Shown one piece after another: positions 7,292 through 16,165 of a DNA stretch of 41,626 nt. The notes below the pieces were generated by a model. That model was not told where the DNA came from. It did not search any database and saw only the letters and a program-made list of their open reading frames with translations. This stretch comes from JBIKVP01 sp044356745 (GTDB lineage: Bacteria > Pseudomonadota > Alphaproteobacteria > Rhizobiales > Beijerinckiaceae), in NCBI GenBank assembly GCA_044356745.1, contig JBIKVP010000011.1, forward strand, positions 1-41,626. Direction: 5' to 3'. The position numbers and the translations under genes were made by a program. The number at the start of each line of letters is the position of its first letter. Position 1 is the first letter of the stretch.

Positions 7292-10252
7292 ATGTCCCAT
7301 CATGTAAACATAGAGCATCATCGGCCACTTGCCGCTTTATTGCTGACCGCGCCGGTATTAGTGAGTGCGCGTCAGCCTTTTGATGTGATCAAAAGTGATG
7401 TGCTTGAAGCGTGTGATAATGCATCAATATGTGAAGCACTTGAGGAGTTACTCACTACATATTCTCTTGCAGCACAGGTTGTGGCGAGTTTTTTAGAGCA
7501 TTCCCCTTTTTTGACGCGTGTTATTCAACGCCATCCTGAGTGGCTTTTAAACGCGCTCAAGAATGATCCACACGCGCATTTAACAGCTCTTGCCGACATG
7601 TGCCTGTTTGAAAGCGCTTTAACGCGCCAAGATACAGACATTATGCAGTATGTGCGGCAGTTTCGCCAACAAGCCGCGTTATTGATTGCGATATGCGATT
7701 GCGGTGGTCTTTGGGATGTCGTGCAAACAACTGCCGCGATTACACTGACCGCTGACACATGTGTAAAAATCGCGATTGATCATCAGCTTCGCGTTGCTGA
7801 AGGAAGTGGAAAAATCATTCTCAAAAACCCCAAAAATCCGGGGGATGGGACGGGGCTTGTTGTTCTTGCGCTTGGTAAGCATGGCGCAAAAGAGCTAAAT
7901 TATTCGAGTGATATTGATCTTGTGGTGTTTTTTGATCCCGACTCTCACGCGGTAACGCCGAGCGCAGAGCCGGCGCGTTTGTTTGTGCGCATGGCACAAG
8001 GGTTGGTGAAACTGCTTCAGGAACGCACAGCCGATGATTACGCTTTTCGTGTTGATTTGCGTCTTCGTCCTGATCCAGGCTCAACACAGGCGGCGGTTTC
8101 GCTAGATGCAGCATATACGTATTATGAAACACTGGGACAGAACTGGGAGCGCGCAGCTTATATCAAAGCGCGTCCCATTGCCGGAGATATCGCGCTTGGC
8201 ACTGCGTTTTTAAAAGAGCTCACTCCCTTCATTTGGCGCAAATATTTCGATTTCGCAGCCATTGCCGATATTCATGCCATGAAGCGTCAAATTCATGCTG
8301 TGCGTGGTCATGATACGATTGCTGTGGCGGGACATAATATCAAGCTTGGGCGTGGTGGCATTCGTGAAATCGAATTTTTTGTTCAAACACAACAACTTGT
8401 CTTTGGTGGTCGCCGTCATGGTTTAAGAGGATCGCGCACGCTCAATATGCTTGATTCTCTGTGTGAAGAAAGTTGGATCACGTCTCAAGCGCGTGATGAG
8501 CTTAAAGAGGCTTATGCGTTTTTGCGTACAATTGAGCATCGCCTGCAAATGATGCACGATGAGCAAACACAGCGTTTGCCTGACGATGATAAAACCCTCA
8601 AAGCTTTTGCCAAGTTCTGTGGCTATAAAACGTTAGCGGCCTTCTCGAAAGCCCTGATCCATCAAGCACACATTGTGCAAAAACATTATGCGTTGCTTTT
8701 TGAAGAAGCGCCCTCGCTTGCCAGTGATGTTGGCTCTCTTGTGTTTACAGGCACTGAAGATGACCCCGATACGCTTGCAACATTGCAACGGTTGAGCTTT
8801 CGTGATCCTTCTCGCGCTATTGAAACAATCAAAGGGTGGCATTTTGGTCGTCGCCCTGCCATTACCAGTGCGCGTGCCCGTGAAGCGCTCACAGAGCTGA
8901 CACCCGCGCTTCTCGTGTCTTTGGGGCGCACAAGTGATCCTGATGCTGGACTTGCCGCACTTGATAAAGCGTTTGAAAAAATGCCTGCTGCAACAGAATT
9001 GTTGACTCTTCTTGCTTCAAATACGGCGATAAGGGATTTATTTGCGACGATTTTAGGTGCTGCGCCGCGCCTCGCTGATATTGTAGCGGCACGCCCTCAT
9101 TCTCTTGATGCGATGATTGATCCCGCCTTCGTTGATCCGAGCCTGTCAGAAGAAACCATTGAAACCCGTATGCGGGCTATGGTGGGTACGCCAGACAGTT
9201 TTGAGGATTTTCTGGATCGTATTCGAGATGTAACGCGCCATAAACAATTCTTAGACGGTGCGCGTATGCTTTCAGGCGTGCTCAGTGCTGAGCAGGCGGG
9301 TGGAACATTTTCTGGTATTGCGCAAGCTGCACTCCGTATGACGCTTGAACATGTGAAGGCCGAGTTTGAGCGTGAATATGGTGTGATTGAAGAGGGTCGT
9401 ATCGCTATTCTTGGCATGGGGCGTTTGGGTGCACGCGAGATGACACCAACCTCTGATCTTGATCTTGTGGTGATTTATGATGCGCCTGATGCCAGTGCTG
9501 AAAGCACGGGAACGCGCAAGCTCGACCCAATGACATATTATGGTCGTCTTACACAGCGCTTGTTAGGGGCAATGACAGCACCTACACGTCGCGGAATTTT
9601 ATTTGATGTCGATATGCGTTTACGTCCCTCTGGCAATAAGGGTCCGATTGCGACACAACGTGCCTCTTTTATTGATTATTACAACACTGAAGCAGAAACA
9701 TGGGAGCGCATGGCGCTCACCAAAGCGCGCGCTGTTGCTGGTGATATCTCGCTCATGCGCGAAATGGAAAGCGTGATCAATCATGGAATACGCTCCCCGC
9801 TGACACGCGATAAAGTCGCTCATGATGTGATGGATATGCGCCAAATGCTCGCAAAAGAAAAAGGTGATCAAGATCCTTTTGATATGAAGCTTGCAGCAGG
9901 CGCGCTTGTTGATATCGATTTTATCGCAGCCTTTTTGCAGATTGTACACGGTTGTGATCAGCTTAGCCTTCATGTTGCAAGCCCCGCACTGGTTTTGCAA
10001 AATGCTCAACGTGAGGGGTTGATCAGTGATGAGGATGCGCATGTTTTGATAGAAGCGCGTCAAATGTTCAATATTGTGTTGCAATGGGAGCGGTTGCTGG
10101 TTGCAGGACGCTTTGATCCAACAACGCTTCCGCCAGCTGTTGCAGGGCGTGTGGCGGCGGGGGTCGGGTTGCCCGATATGAAAGTTCTTAAAGCGCATCT
10201 CAATGATTTGCGCGCCCGTGTTGTAAGCATAAGAGATCATATCTTAGCGTGA
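7292..10252 (+). CDS. glnE: Bifunctional glutamine synthetase adenylyltransferase / adenylyl-removing enzyme
   Basis: The 986-residue length is normal for GlnE. It attaches and removes AMP on glutamine synthetase under PII control, setting nitrogen assimilation. Two nucleotidyltransferase domains are visible: the N-terminal removing domain with GKHGAKELNYSSDIDLV (acidic pair at about 205) and the C-terminal transferase domain with GMGRLGAREMTPTSDLDLV (about 721). Each is followed by an RLRP motif (DLRLRPDPGS, DMRLRPSGNKG) and GlnE-type helical regions. The ATG at 7292 is preferred over the in-frame GTG at 7286, which overlaps the agaggg ribosome-binding site. It lies 88 bases after the sensor kinase. 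Confidence 0.95.
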   Translation: MSHHVNIEHHRPLAALLLTAPVLVSARQPFDVIKSDVLEACDNASICEALEELLTTYSLAAQVVASFLEHSPFLTRVIQRHPEWLLNALKNDPHAHLTALADMCLFESALTRQDTDIMQYVRQFRQQAALLIAICDCGGLWDVVQTTAAITLTADTCVKIAIDHQLRVAEGSGKIILKNPKNPGDGTGLVVLALGKHGAKELNYSSDIDLVVFFDPDSHAVTPSAEPARLFVRMAQGLVKLLQERTADDYAFRVDLRLRPDPGSTQAAVSLDAAYTYYETLGQNWERAAYIKARPIAGDIALGTAFLKELTPFIWRKYFDFAAIADIHAMKRQIHAVRGHDTIAVAGHNIKLGRGGIREIEFFVQTQQLVFGGRRHGLRGSRTLNMLDSLCEESWITSQARDELKEAYAFLRTIEHRLQMMHDEQTQRLPDDDKTLKAFAKFCGYKTLAAFSKALIHQAHIVQKHYALLFEEAPSLASDVGSLVFTGTEDDPDTLATLQRLSFRDPSRAIETIKGWHFGRRPAITSARAREALTELTPALLVSLGRTSDPDAGLAALDKAFEKMPAATELLTLLASNTAIRDLFATILGAAPRLADIVAARPHSLDAMIDPAFVDPSLSEETIETRMRAMVGTPDSFEDFLDRIRDVTRHKQFLDGARMLSGVLSAEQAGGTFSGIAQAALRMTLEHVKAEFEREYGVIEEGRIAILGMGRLGAREMTPTSDLDLVVIYDAPDASAESTGTRKLDPMTYYGRLTQRLLGAMTAPTRRGILFDVDMRLRPSGNKGPIATQRASFIDYYNTEAETWERMALTKARAVAGDISLMREMESVINHGIRSPLTRDKVAHDVMDMRQMLAKEKGDQDPFDMKLAAGALVDIDFIAAFLQIVHGCDQLSLHVASPALVLQNAQREGLISDEDAHVLIEARQMFNIVLQWERLLVAGRFDPTTLPPAVAGRVAAGVGLPDMKVLKAHLNDLRARVVSIRDHILA

Positions 10253-10333
10253 TCTATCTTTTGTCATGACGTTCCGTTTAATCCGTTTCCATCTGCAGAT
10301 TGCGTCCAAGGACATACTTTAACGCATCACGCT

Positions 10334-11278
10334 TTAAGCTGCCGCAGTACATTTAAGAACCATGGCAGCCTTGGAAGGTGTCATGCGATCAAACGTTTCC
10401 ATTGCCTTTTTATGTGCAACTTCGCTCATCGTTTTTCCGTATTTTGTCGTCAGCACTTGCTCAAACGTGCGCCATGATAGTTTAGCCATTTTAACGATGA
10501 GTAAGAGTGTATCATGTTGCGGATTTGTGTAAGCACTTTTAATCACATCTTCAGTGATTTCAGTGGCTTCAGATAGCTTACTAATCAGTTCTGGAATCCG
10601 ATTGTTTTTGATTAAATTTCTCATTTCCTCATCGTAAACATCATCGATCAGAGGCGTGGCTGGTTTTTCACGGGTATGGGCTATTGTTGTTTTAATTGTG
10701 TGTGCAATTTTTTCAGGCGTATCCTCGCGAGCCATGAGAATAAGTCTTAGGCGTGGATCTGCAGACATTTTTCTCGTAATTTCAAAAAAACCATTCTCAG
10801 AGAATTTTGCACTGCGATTTTCCAACACAGTTCTCAACACTTCACGTTCACCAATATGAATCAACGCATCCGTTACCGCATCATCAAGCGCTGGTCTTTT
10901 CGCCAATGTGAGTAAATGTTCCTGACCAACGCGGCGGATGACTTCAAGAAGGTCTTCGCTCGTCAAACAGTTTGAATAAAGCAGAACAGGGCGTGCCACT
11001 GAAATATGCTTGTCACATGCTAAATCCATCAACACATCATGCGGCGCTTGATCAAGACGTGATATTTTCTCTGCAATGTAAAGACGCGGGCGAATTTCAA
11101 TATTCGTCAGAATCTTTTTGATCAACTCATCAAATAATTTTATATGATCATTGGCAAGACTAGATGATTTAGAAACAAATAGATCCGTTATACCATAAAG
11201 GATGCGTTCTTTTTTTAGTGGGTCAGCTTTGAGTATCCCCTCACAAATAGCCTCAACCATACTTAAGTTATCAGACAT
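10334..11278 (-). CDS. DUF2336 family protein
   Basis: This 314-residue, largely alpha-helical soluble protein has HEAT-like helical pairs in the N-terminal two thirds: PRLYIAEKISRLDQAPHDVLMDLACD, then ARPVLLYSNCLTSEDLLEVIRRVGQEHLLTLAKRP. This is the hallmark of DUF2336, a family almost confined to alphaproteobacteria. The function is not established and no catalytic motif is visible. It is transcribed away from the glycosyltransferase and ends convergently with glnE, 81 bases apart, so it appears to be its own transcription unit. Confidence 0.8.
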   Translation of the reverse strand: MSDNLSMVEAICEGILKADPLKKERILYGITDLFVSKSSSLANDHIKLFDELIKKILTNIEIRPRLYIAEKISRLDQAPHDVLMDLACDKHISVARPVLLYSNCLTSEDLLEVIRRVGQEHLLTLAKRPALDDAVTDALIHIGEREVLRTVLENRSAKFSENGFFEITRKMSADPRLRLILMAREDTPEKIAHTIKTTIAHTREKPATPLIDDVYDEEMRNLIKNNRIPELISKLSEATEITEDVIKSAYTNPQHDTLLLIVKMAKLSWRTFEQVLTTKYGKTMSEVAHKKAMETFDRMTPSKAAMVLKCTAAA

Positions 11279-11448
11279 TCCTCACCCCTGAAGCCAAAAT
11301 CCTGATCTAGAATTTTAGAGGCTATCAGAATAGCTTTTGCTAAACGTGTAGATGAATGTTTATTTTAGCCTAAAAATTGCTTCAATTTTTCGATGATTCA
11401 TTATTTTTACTTTCACAAAGAAAAAAGAAACCATTATTTTTGAGGCCA

Positions 11449-12597
11449 CTACCTTATGTTTTCCCGTTTATTAGACAGTGCGTTTTTGTAGCCACTTAAA
11501 ATACCATCGACCATGTGTTTGAGTGTAAAACGTGTGCGAACATAATCTTGCAAAAGCATTGCATCGGCCTTGAGTGTTTCATCTGTATTATCGTGTGCTT
11601 GTCGCATGGCTTTAGCAAGACGCAAAGGGTCATTGGGCGGAATGAGACGCGAGGTGTAAGGGCCAAAAATCTCAGGTATACCTCCCACATCGGTTGAAAC
11701 AAGTGGTTGTGCTGCTGCGGCGGCTTCTAAAATAACATATGGTAATGATTCCGCGCGCGATGGCACAACCATGATACGCGCTTTTTCAAGCGCTTCGCGA
11801 ATGGGCATAGGCTTTTCAAAAGTTACAAAATCACCAATACCCAACATTTTCACACGTTCGCGTAATGCATTTTCATCAGGCCCTGAACCAACAAGCAGTA
11901 GTTTAGGGGTGACGCCGTCAGGTGCACGCATCTGTGTCATCGCGTTAAGCAATGTGTCGATACCTTTCGCGTATCTTAATTCTCCCAAATATAAAAAATC
12001 ATATTTTGTCTTTTGATGGTGGACAGGCTCGAACTCATCTTCAGTGACACCGTTCACAACAACAGGATGTAGATGTGATGTGATTTTGACTTTTTCATAA
12101 AACATCCGTTTGATAAAATCACTTTCAAATAAAAATATGTCTGTCTTGTATTCAAGCCACGATTCAACCTGCATATATAGTTTGCTGATCATGAGTTCAG
12201 GGCGATAATTTAGACTGCCGCCATGGGGGGTGTAAGCGCGAATAGCTTGTTTTTGTTGCCCCCAAAAGGCTGGAAGGCGTGCATAAAGCCCTCCCTTTGA
12301 GCCATGACCATGAATGACATCAAGCTTTAAGGTTGTTGTATGACGGTTGAATGCAAGCAATGCACTCAGATCGGTGAAGCTAGGATTACGGCTCATGGGG
12401 ACGCGTTTAATTCCAAGGCGTAAATGAGGCTCTAAGCTCGTGAGTTGTTTTTCGGCGCGTTCTCCTCCTGTGGTGCTATCGCAAAAAATACCGACATCAT
12501 GCCCACGTGCGGCCTGTTCGCGTGTAACATCCATTACATGCCGAAAAAGCCCTCCCACAGGAGCGCGAAAAATATGCAGTATGCGCAACTTATCCAT
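11449..12597 (-). CDS. Family 4 glycosyltransferase (GT-B fold)
   Basis: This 382-residue protein has the retaining GT-B layout. The N-terminal acceptor domain begins RILHIFRAPVGGLFRHVMDV. The C-terminal nucleotide-sugar domain has FLYLGELRYAKGIDTLLNA, LLVGSGPDENALRERV, and a Glu-rich loop PSRAESLPYVILEAAAAAQPLVSTDVGGIPEI carrying the E-x7-E type donor-binding motif. It probably adds a sugar to an exopolysaccharide precursor, consistent with the export genes beyond it. The ATG at 12595-12597 was chosen over one six codons upstream (12613-12615), because that one sits at the T-run of a terminator and lacks a ribosome-binding site, while agg precedes the chosen start. Confidence 0.85.
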   Translation of the reverse strand: MDKLRILHIFRAPVGGLFRHVMDVTREQAARGHDVGIFCDSTTGGERAEKQLTSLEPHLRLGIKRVPMSRNPSFTDLSALLAFNRHTTTLKLDVIHGHGSKGGLYARLPAFWGQQKQAIRAYTPHGGSLNYRPELMISKLYMQVESWLEYKTDIFLFESDFIKRMFYEKVKITSHLHPVVVNGVTEDEFEPVHHQKTKYDFLYLGELRYAKGIDTLLNAMTQMRAPDGVTPKLLLVGSGPDENALRERVKMLGIGDFVTFEKPMPIREALEKARIMVVPSRAESLPYVILEAAAAAQPLVSTDVGGIPEIFGPYTSRLIPPNDPLRLAKAMRQAHDNTDETLKADAMLLQDYVRTRFTLKHMVDGILSGYKNALSNKRENIR

Positions 12598-12614
12598 CGA
12601 AAAACCTGACTTCA

Positions 12615-12649
12615 TAAAAAATGGAGGCCTAGTTAAAAACTGGCCTCCA
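12615..12649 (-). terminator. Rho-independent terminator directly before the glycosyltransferase start
   Basis: Perfect 8-base stem tggaggcc (12622-12629) and ggcctcca (12642-12649), loop of 12. Read on the minus strand it is followed by TTTTTTAT at 12621-12614. It should stop transcription coming from the export gene at 12852-13418. It ends only 18 bases before the glycosyltransferase ATG, so that gene either relies on read-through or starts inside the hairpin region. Confidence 0.75.
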
Positions 12650-12694
12650 CATCGTTAAATCAAAAAAGTGTAGAATTTAAAAACGTAACATCAT

Positions 12695-12862
12695 TTACTG
12701 TGCAGATAAAACAGCAATATCGCGGATGCCTTTAGGAAGGCCTGTGAGTTTAATGGAATCTGACGTTTTTCCATTTGTAACATCCACTTTATGCAAGCTG
12801 TCACCTGTTAACAGCCATGCTGTATTCATTCTATTGGCGTCAACGGCAATACTAAAACCACC
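12695..12862 (-). pseudogene. 3' remnant of a DUF4394/beta-propeller-like gene
   Basis: An open frame of 55 codons ends in TAA at 12695-12697. It reads GGFSIAVDANRMNTAWLLTG, then LHKVDVTNGK, then LPKGIRDIAVL. This is the look of the final blade of a DUF4394-type repeat protein (residues of the form LYTVDLATG and RGLAV). It has no start codon or ribosome-binding site of its own, and its upstream end merges out of frame with the last codons of the export gene. I interpret it as the tail of a gene lost by deletion. The family link is by pattern only. Confidence 0.5.
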
Positions 12863-13418
12863 GTTCAGCGATCATGATTGTGTCACCTGGACGCACAGGG
12901 TGAGTGAGGGGGACGATGCCCGTTACCAGTTCACCATTGATTTTGCGTGTAATCGTTGCCTGTCGCTGGTTAGCGCGTGGCGTAAAGCCACCTGCAATAG
13001 CGACAGCCGTTTGTACTGTCATGCCATTGACAAACGCAAACTGTCCTGATGTCGTTACCTCTCCCATGATATAGAATGGGCGATAAACATCGATTTCAAC
13101 ACTCACTTTTGGTTCGCGAATGTAGCCTTGTTGTAAACGTTGAGCGATGGTCTGCTCAATATCGCGTGTTGTCATATCTCTAAGCGGCACATTTCCAATA
13201 AGTGGGAAAGAAATTCTTCCTGTTGCATCAACTGTATAGAGATTTGAAAGATTATCTTGTCCAAAAACAATAATACGCAGTTTATCGCCAGACCCAACGC
13301 GATAGGGTGCTTTAAGTGAATCAATCAGTACGCTGTCATACATAGCACTTGCACACGCGGAAAGTGCAAGCATGGCAACAACAACAAACCCTTTGAAGGA
13401 CGATAAACGCGGTAGCAT
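12852..13418 (-). CDS. Polysaccharide export outer-membrane lipoprotein (Wza/KpsD-like)
   Basis: This 188-residue protein has an N-terminal lipoprotein signal: a hydrophobic stretch then LSAC with the lipid-bearing Cys at residue 22. The Poly_export domain follows (YRVGSGDKLRIIVFGQDNLSNLYTVDATGRISFPLIGNV), then an SLBB domain (FYIMGEVTTSGQFAFVNGMTV). The end, GDTIMIAERWF, is the usual family ending, so the gene is complete. It would form or gate the outer-membrane pore for exopolysaccharide. It is divergent from the Wzc-like gene at 13577, with which it should act in one export complex. Confidence 0.9.
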   Translation of the reverse strand: MLPRLSSFKGFVVVAMLALSACASAMYDSVLIDSLKAPYRVGSGDKLRIIVFGQDNLSNLYTVDATGRISFPLIGNVPLRDMTTRDIEQTIAQRLQQGYIREPKVSVEIDVYRPFYIMGEVTTSGQFAFVNGMTVQTAVAIAGGFTPRANQRQATITRKINGELVTGIVPLTHPVRPGDTIMIAERWF

Positions 13419-13576
13419 TTGGCATTATTCCATTTTGAGACAACACTGACCCTATCTAAACGAAGAAACGTTAAAAATGATTAAGCCTAAAAAAGGATTA
13501 TTTTAACTTCGTATCAACCCTAACAAGCGCATAACAGACAAAGTTGTGTAAGTGTTGTGATGTGGAGTGGTTGAGT

Positions 13577-16033
13577 ATGCGTGCTGCGCTTGGATCTTTA
13601 GCGTCGTATGGAACGACGATTGGTGCGCCTTCAAAAGGTGAAGCACGAGTCTCTGATCTGTTCGTATTATTTCGACAGCGTTGGTGGATGATTGTTCTTC
13701 CAACGCTCGTTGCATTTATTTTATCTTTCATTATCGTGAATTTGCTTACGCCACGCTACACTGCGGAGAGCAAAATTATTCTCGAAAATCGCGATAGTTA
13801 TTTTACCCGTCCTACAGGGGATTTACGCGATTCAGCCCAGCAACTTGATAGCGAAGCAGTTCAAACGCAAATTCAGCTGGTGATGTCGCGTGATCTTGCG
13901 ATAGACGCCATCAGACGTCTAGGTTTAGTGGGTAACCCAGAATTTGATCCGCTCGCTGATGAGCTTGGCAGTTTGCGTAAAGTGCTTGTTGTTCTTGGAT
14001 TATCACGTAATCCTGTCGATAAATCGCCTGAAGAGCGACTTCTAAGTGCTTATTATGATAGTTTACTTGTTTATCCTGCAGGGCGCTCGCGCGTACTGAC
14101 GGTGGAATTCCGTTCAAAAGATGCTGATTTGTCAGCACGCGCAGCAAACACAATTGCTGAACTCTACATTGAAAAACTTGAAACCAGCAAAAAAGATACA
14201 GCACGCACCGCATCAGCTTGGCTTGCTAATACGATTGATCCATTGCGCCGTAAATTATCTGAGACCGAAGCGAAAATCGAAGCATATCGTGCGCGCAATG
14301 GTCTTTTACAAACGGGTGTCAATAACACAACAATCGTCTCACAGCAGCTGACAGATTTGAGCAGTCAGCTTGCGAGTGCACGTGTAGCGAAAGCAGAAGC
14401 TGAGGCAAAAGCACGTCTTATCCGTCAAGCGATTCGTCAGGGGCGTGCATTTGAAATTCCAGATGTGGCTAATAATGACTTGATCCGGCGCTTGATTGAA
14501 CAGCGTGTTACAATGCGTGCACAACTTGCGTTAGAGATGCGGACACTGCTTTCAGAGCATCCACGCATCAAAGAATTGCAAGCTCAACTTTATAACCTTG
14601 AAGATCAAATGCGCTCCGCTGCTGAACGTGTGGTCCGCTCACTTGAAAACGAGGCGATGATTGTCGGCTCGCGTGTGGACAGCTTGCTCAATGCGATTGA
14701 AACGCAAAAAGCACAAGTCGTGAGTGCGAATGAAAGTGAAATTGAACTTAAAGATTATGAGCGTGAGGCTAAAAGTCAGCGGGATCAGCTTGAATCATAC
14801 ATGATAAAATATCGCGAAGCGCTTGCGCGCGATGCCGAAAATGCTGTTGTCGCCGATGCACGGATTGTATCGCGTGCGATTGTGCCGATGCGTGCATCAT
14901 TTCCGAAGAAAGGTCCAACCATTGCTGTTGTTACACTTGCGACCTTATTTTTGAGCATAGGGTTGCTGTTAGCGCGTCATTTGTTGAGTGATCCTTATCG
15001 GATTGGCGTGTCACAAACGGGCTATAGCGTGCCGCTGCGCCAAACCGCGCCTTTTTCTTCTGTCGTTCAACCCGTGACACGTGAAGCCGCCGCTTCTGAC
15101 ACAGTGACGCGTACACGACATCCATTTGATATTCTCAATCGGATGCGCAGAAAAAATGCGTCGTCCTCATCTAATTATAAACCAGAAGATGCTTCCTTTG
15201 ATGATAAAAATCTCCAAACACCTTCACCTTTACAATCAGTAGACCATCATTCAGCAGTTAATACTGATGATGAAGGTATCGCTGCATCGCCCTTTATGCC
15301 AGTGAGGCTTCGTGAAAAGCACGATGATGATACGCGTCAAGATCATTCCAAAAGCATTGATAATGATCAGAGTGCACTTCATGATAATAACACGCTAGAT
15401 CGCCATCCTGACATTGAGCAGGCCATCGAAAATCCGTTTAAACAGACGGGGCAATTATTGCGTTATATGCGCCGTGTACCAATTGATGACGGTCGGGGAC
15501 GGCGCGTGTTGTGTATTTTCGAGGATAATGACCAAGCGCAAGCGACTGTTCGTTCAGTTTTGAATGAGCTGTCACTTGAAGAGCGCGGAATTTATGTTCA
15601 ACTGCCTCCTCAACATGCACATACGTATCCAGGGCCTGTTGGGTCAGAGCAAAGTGCTGATCTGGAAGGGTTTACGGATCTTGTTGCTGGTGATGTGACT
15701 TTCTCGGATGTTATCATTGCTGATAGTGCACGCGCATTTCATTGGATACCAGCGGGCTTAGGTGTTGTCGATGAAATCGTTGAAGACACACAAACGCTTG
15801 ATGTGGTGCTGCGTGCGCTTGAGCAAACTTATCCATGGGTCTTGTGTGGGTTACCTGCTGACAGCGCGCACAAGGTTCTTCCAACATTGCTGACACGTGT
15901 TGATAATGTCGTTGTGGTGATTTCCCAAGGTCAAACAACGCCAGCTTTAAGTGCCATCGCATCTGAACTTGGACAAACTAAAGGCGGAAAAGTTGTATTA
16001 GTGCGCACCAGTGAGGCCAACAAAGAGGCATAG
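13577..16033 (+). CDS. Wzc/ExoP-like polysaccharide co-polymerase with a degenerate kinase domain
   Basis: This 818-residue inner-membrane protein controls chain length and export of exopolysaccharide. The Wzz domain starts near residue 24, with a first membrane segment at about 37-57 and a long periplasmic coiled coil (residues about 200-430, with the family LLSEHPRIKELQAQL stretch). A second membrane segment lies at about 445-467. The cytoplasmic tail has a disordered Asp/His/Ser-rich linker (about 505-620), then a P-loop-like fold (RRVLCIFEDNDQAQATVRSVL, later YPWVLCGLP and VVVVISQGQTT). A tyrosine autokinase should have a glycine-rich Walker A where EDNDQAQAT stands, and a terminal tyrosine cluster; neither is present. 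The ATG at 13577 was chosen; in-frame GTG and TTG lie just upstream. Confidence 0.8.
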   Translation: MRAALGSLASYGTTIGAPSKGEARVSDLFVLFRQRWWMIVLPTLVAFILSFIIVNLLTPRYTAESKIILENRDSYFTRPTGDLRDSAQQLDSEAVQTQIQLVMSRDLAIDAIRRLGLVGNPEFDPLADELGSLRKVLVVLGLSRNPVDKSPEERLLSAYYDSLLVYPAGRSRVLTVEFRSKDADLSARAANTIAELYIEKLETSKKDTARTASAWLANTIDPLRRKLSETEAKIEAYRARNGLLQTGVNNTTIVSQQLTDLSSQLASARVAKAEAEAKARLIRQAIRQGRAFEIPDVANNDLIRRLIEQRVTMRAQLALEMRTLLSEHPRIKELQAQLYNLEDQMRSAAERVVRSLENEAMIVGSRVDSLLNAIETQKAQVVSANESEIELKDYEREAKSQRDQLESYMIKYREALARDAENAVVADARIVSRAIVPMRASFPKKGPTIAVVTLATLFLSIGLLLARHLLSDPYRIGVSQTGYSVPLRQTAPFSSVVQPVTREAAASDTVTRTRHPFDILNRMRRKNASSSSNYKPEDASFDDKNLQTPSPLQSVDHHSAVNTDDEGIAASPFMPVRLREKHDDDTRQDHSKSIDNDQSALHDNNTLDRHPDIEQAIENPFKQTGQLLRYMRRVPIDDGRGRRVLCIFEDNDQAQATVRSVLNELSLEERGIYVQLPPQHAHTYPGPVGSEQSADLEGFTDLVAGDVTFSDVIIADSARAFHWIPAGLGVVDEIVEDTQTLDVVLRALEQTYPWVLCGLPADSAHKVLPTLLTRVDNVVVVISQGQTTPALSAIASELGQTKGGKVVLVRTSEANKEA

Positions 16034-16165
16034 CATTTAAGATTTGTACATCGTCGGTTTGACGAACACTTTTTCTGCGTGCCCTATCTTACATCCTTTC
16101 TCTTGACACCTGGGAGCGATTCACATGTGCTTTCAAGCGCTATCATAACGTGAGAATATGCCTTT

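Noticed and set aside
11372..11390. Hairpin aaaaattg-ctt-caattttt as a terminator of the glycosyltransferase gene
   Set aside because: The stem is almost only A-T and would be unstable; in an AT-rich intergenic region it is expected by chance.
13452..13470. CtrA box in the divergent polysaccharide promoter (ttaa...ttaa)
   Set aside because: Spacing is six bases rather than seven, and no independent support exists.
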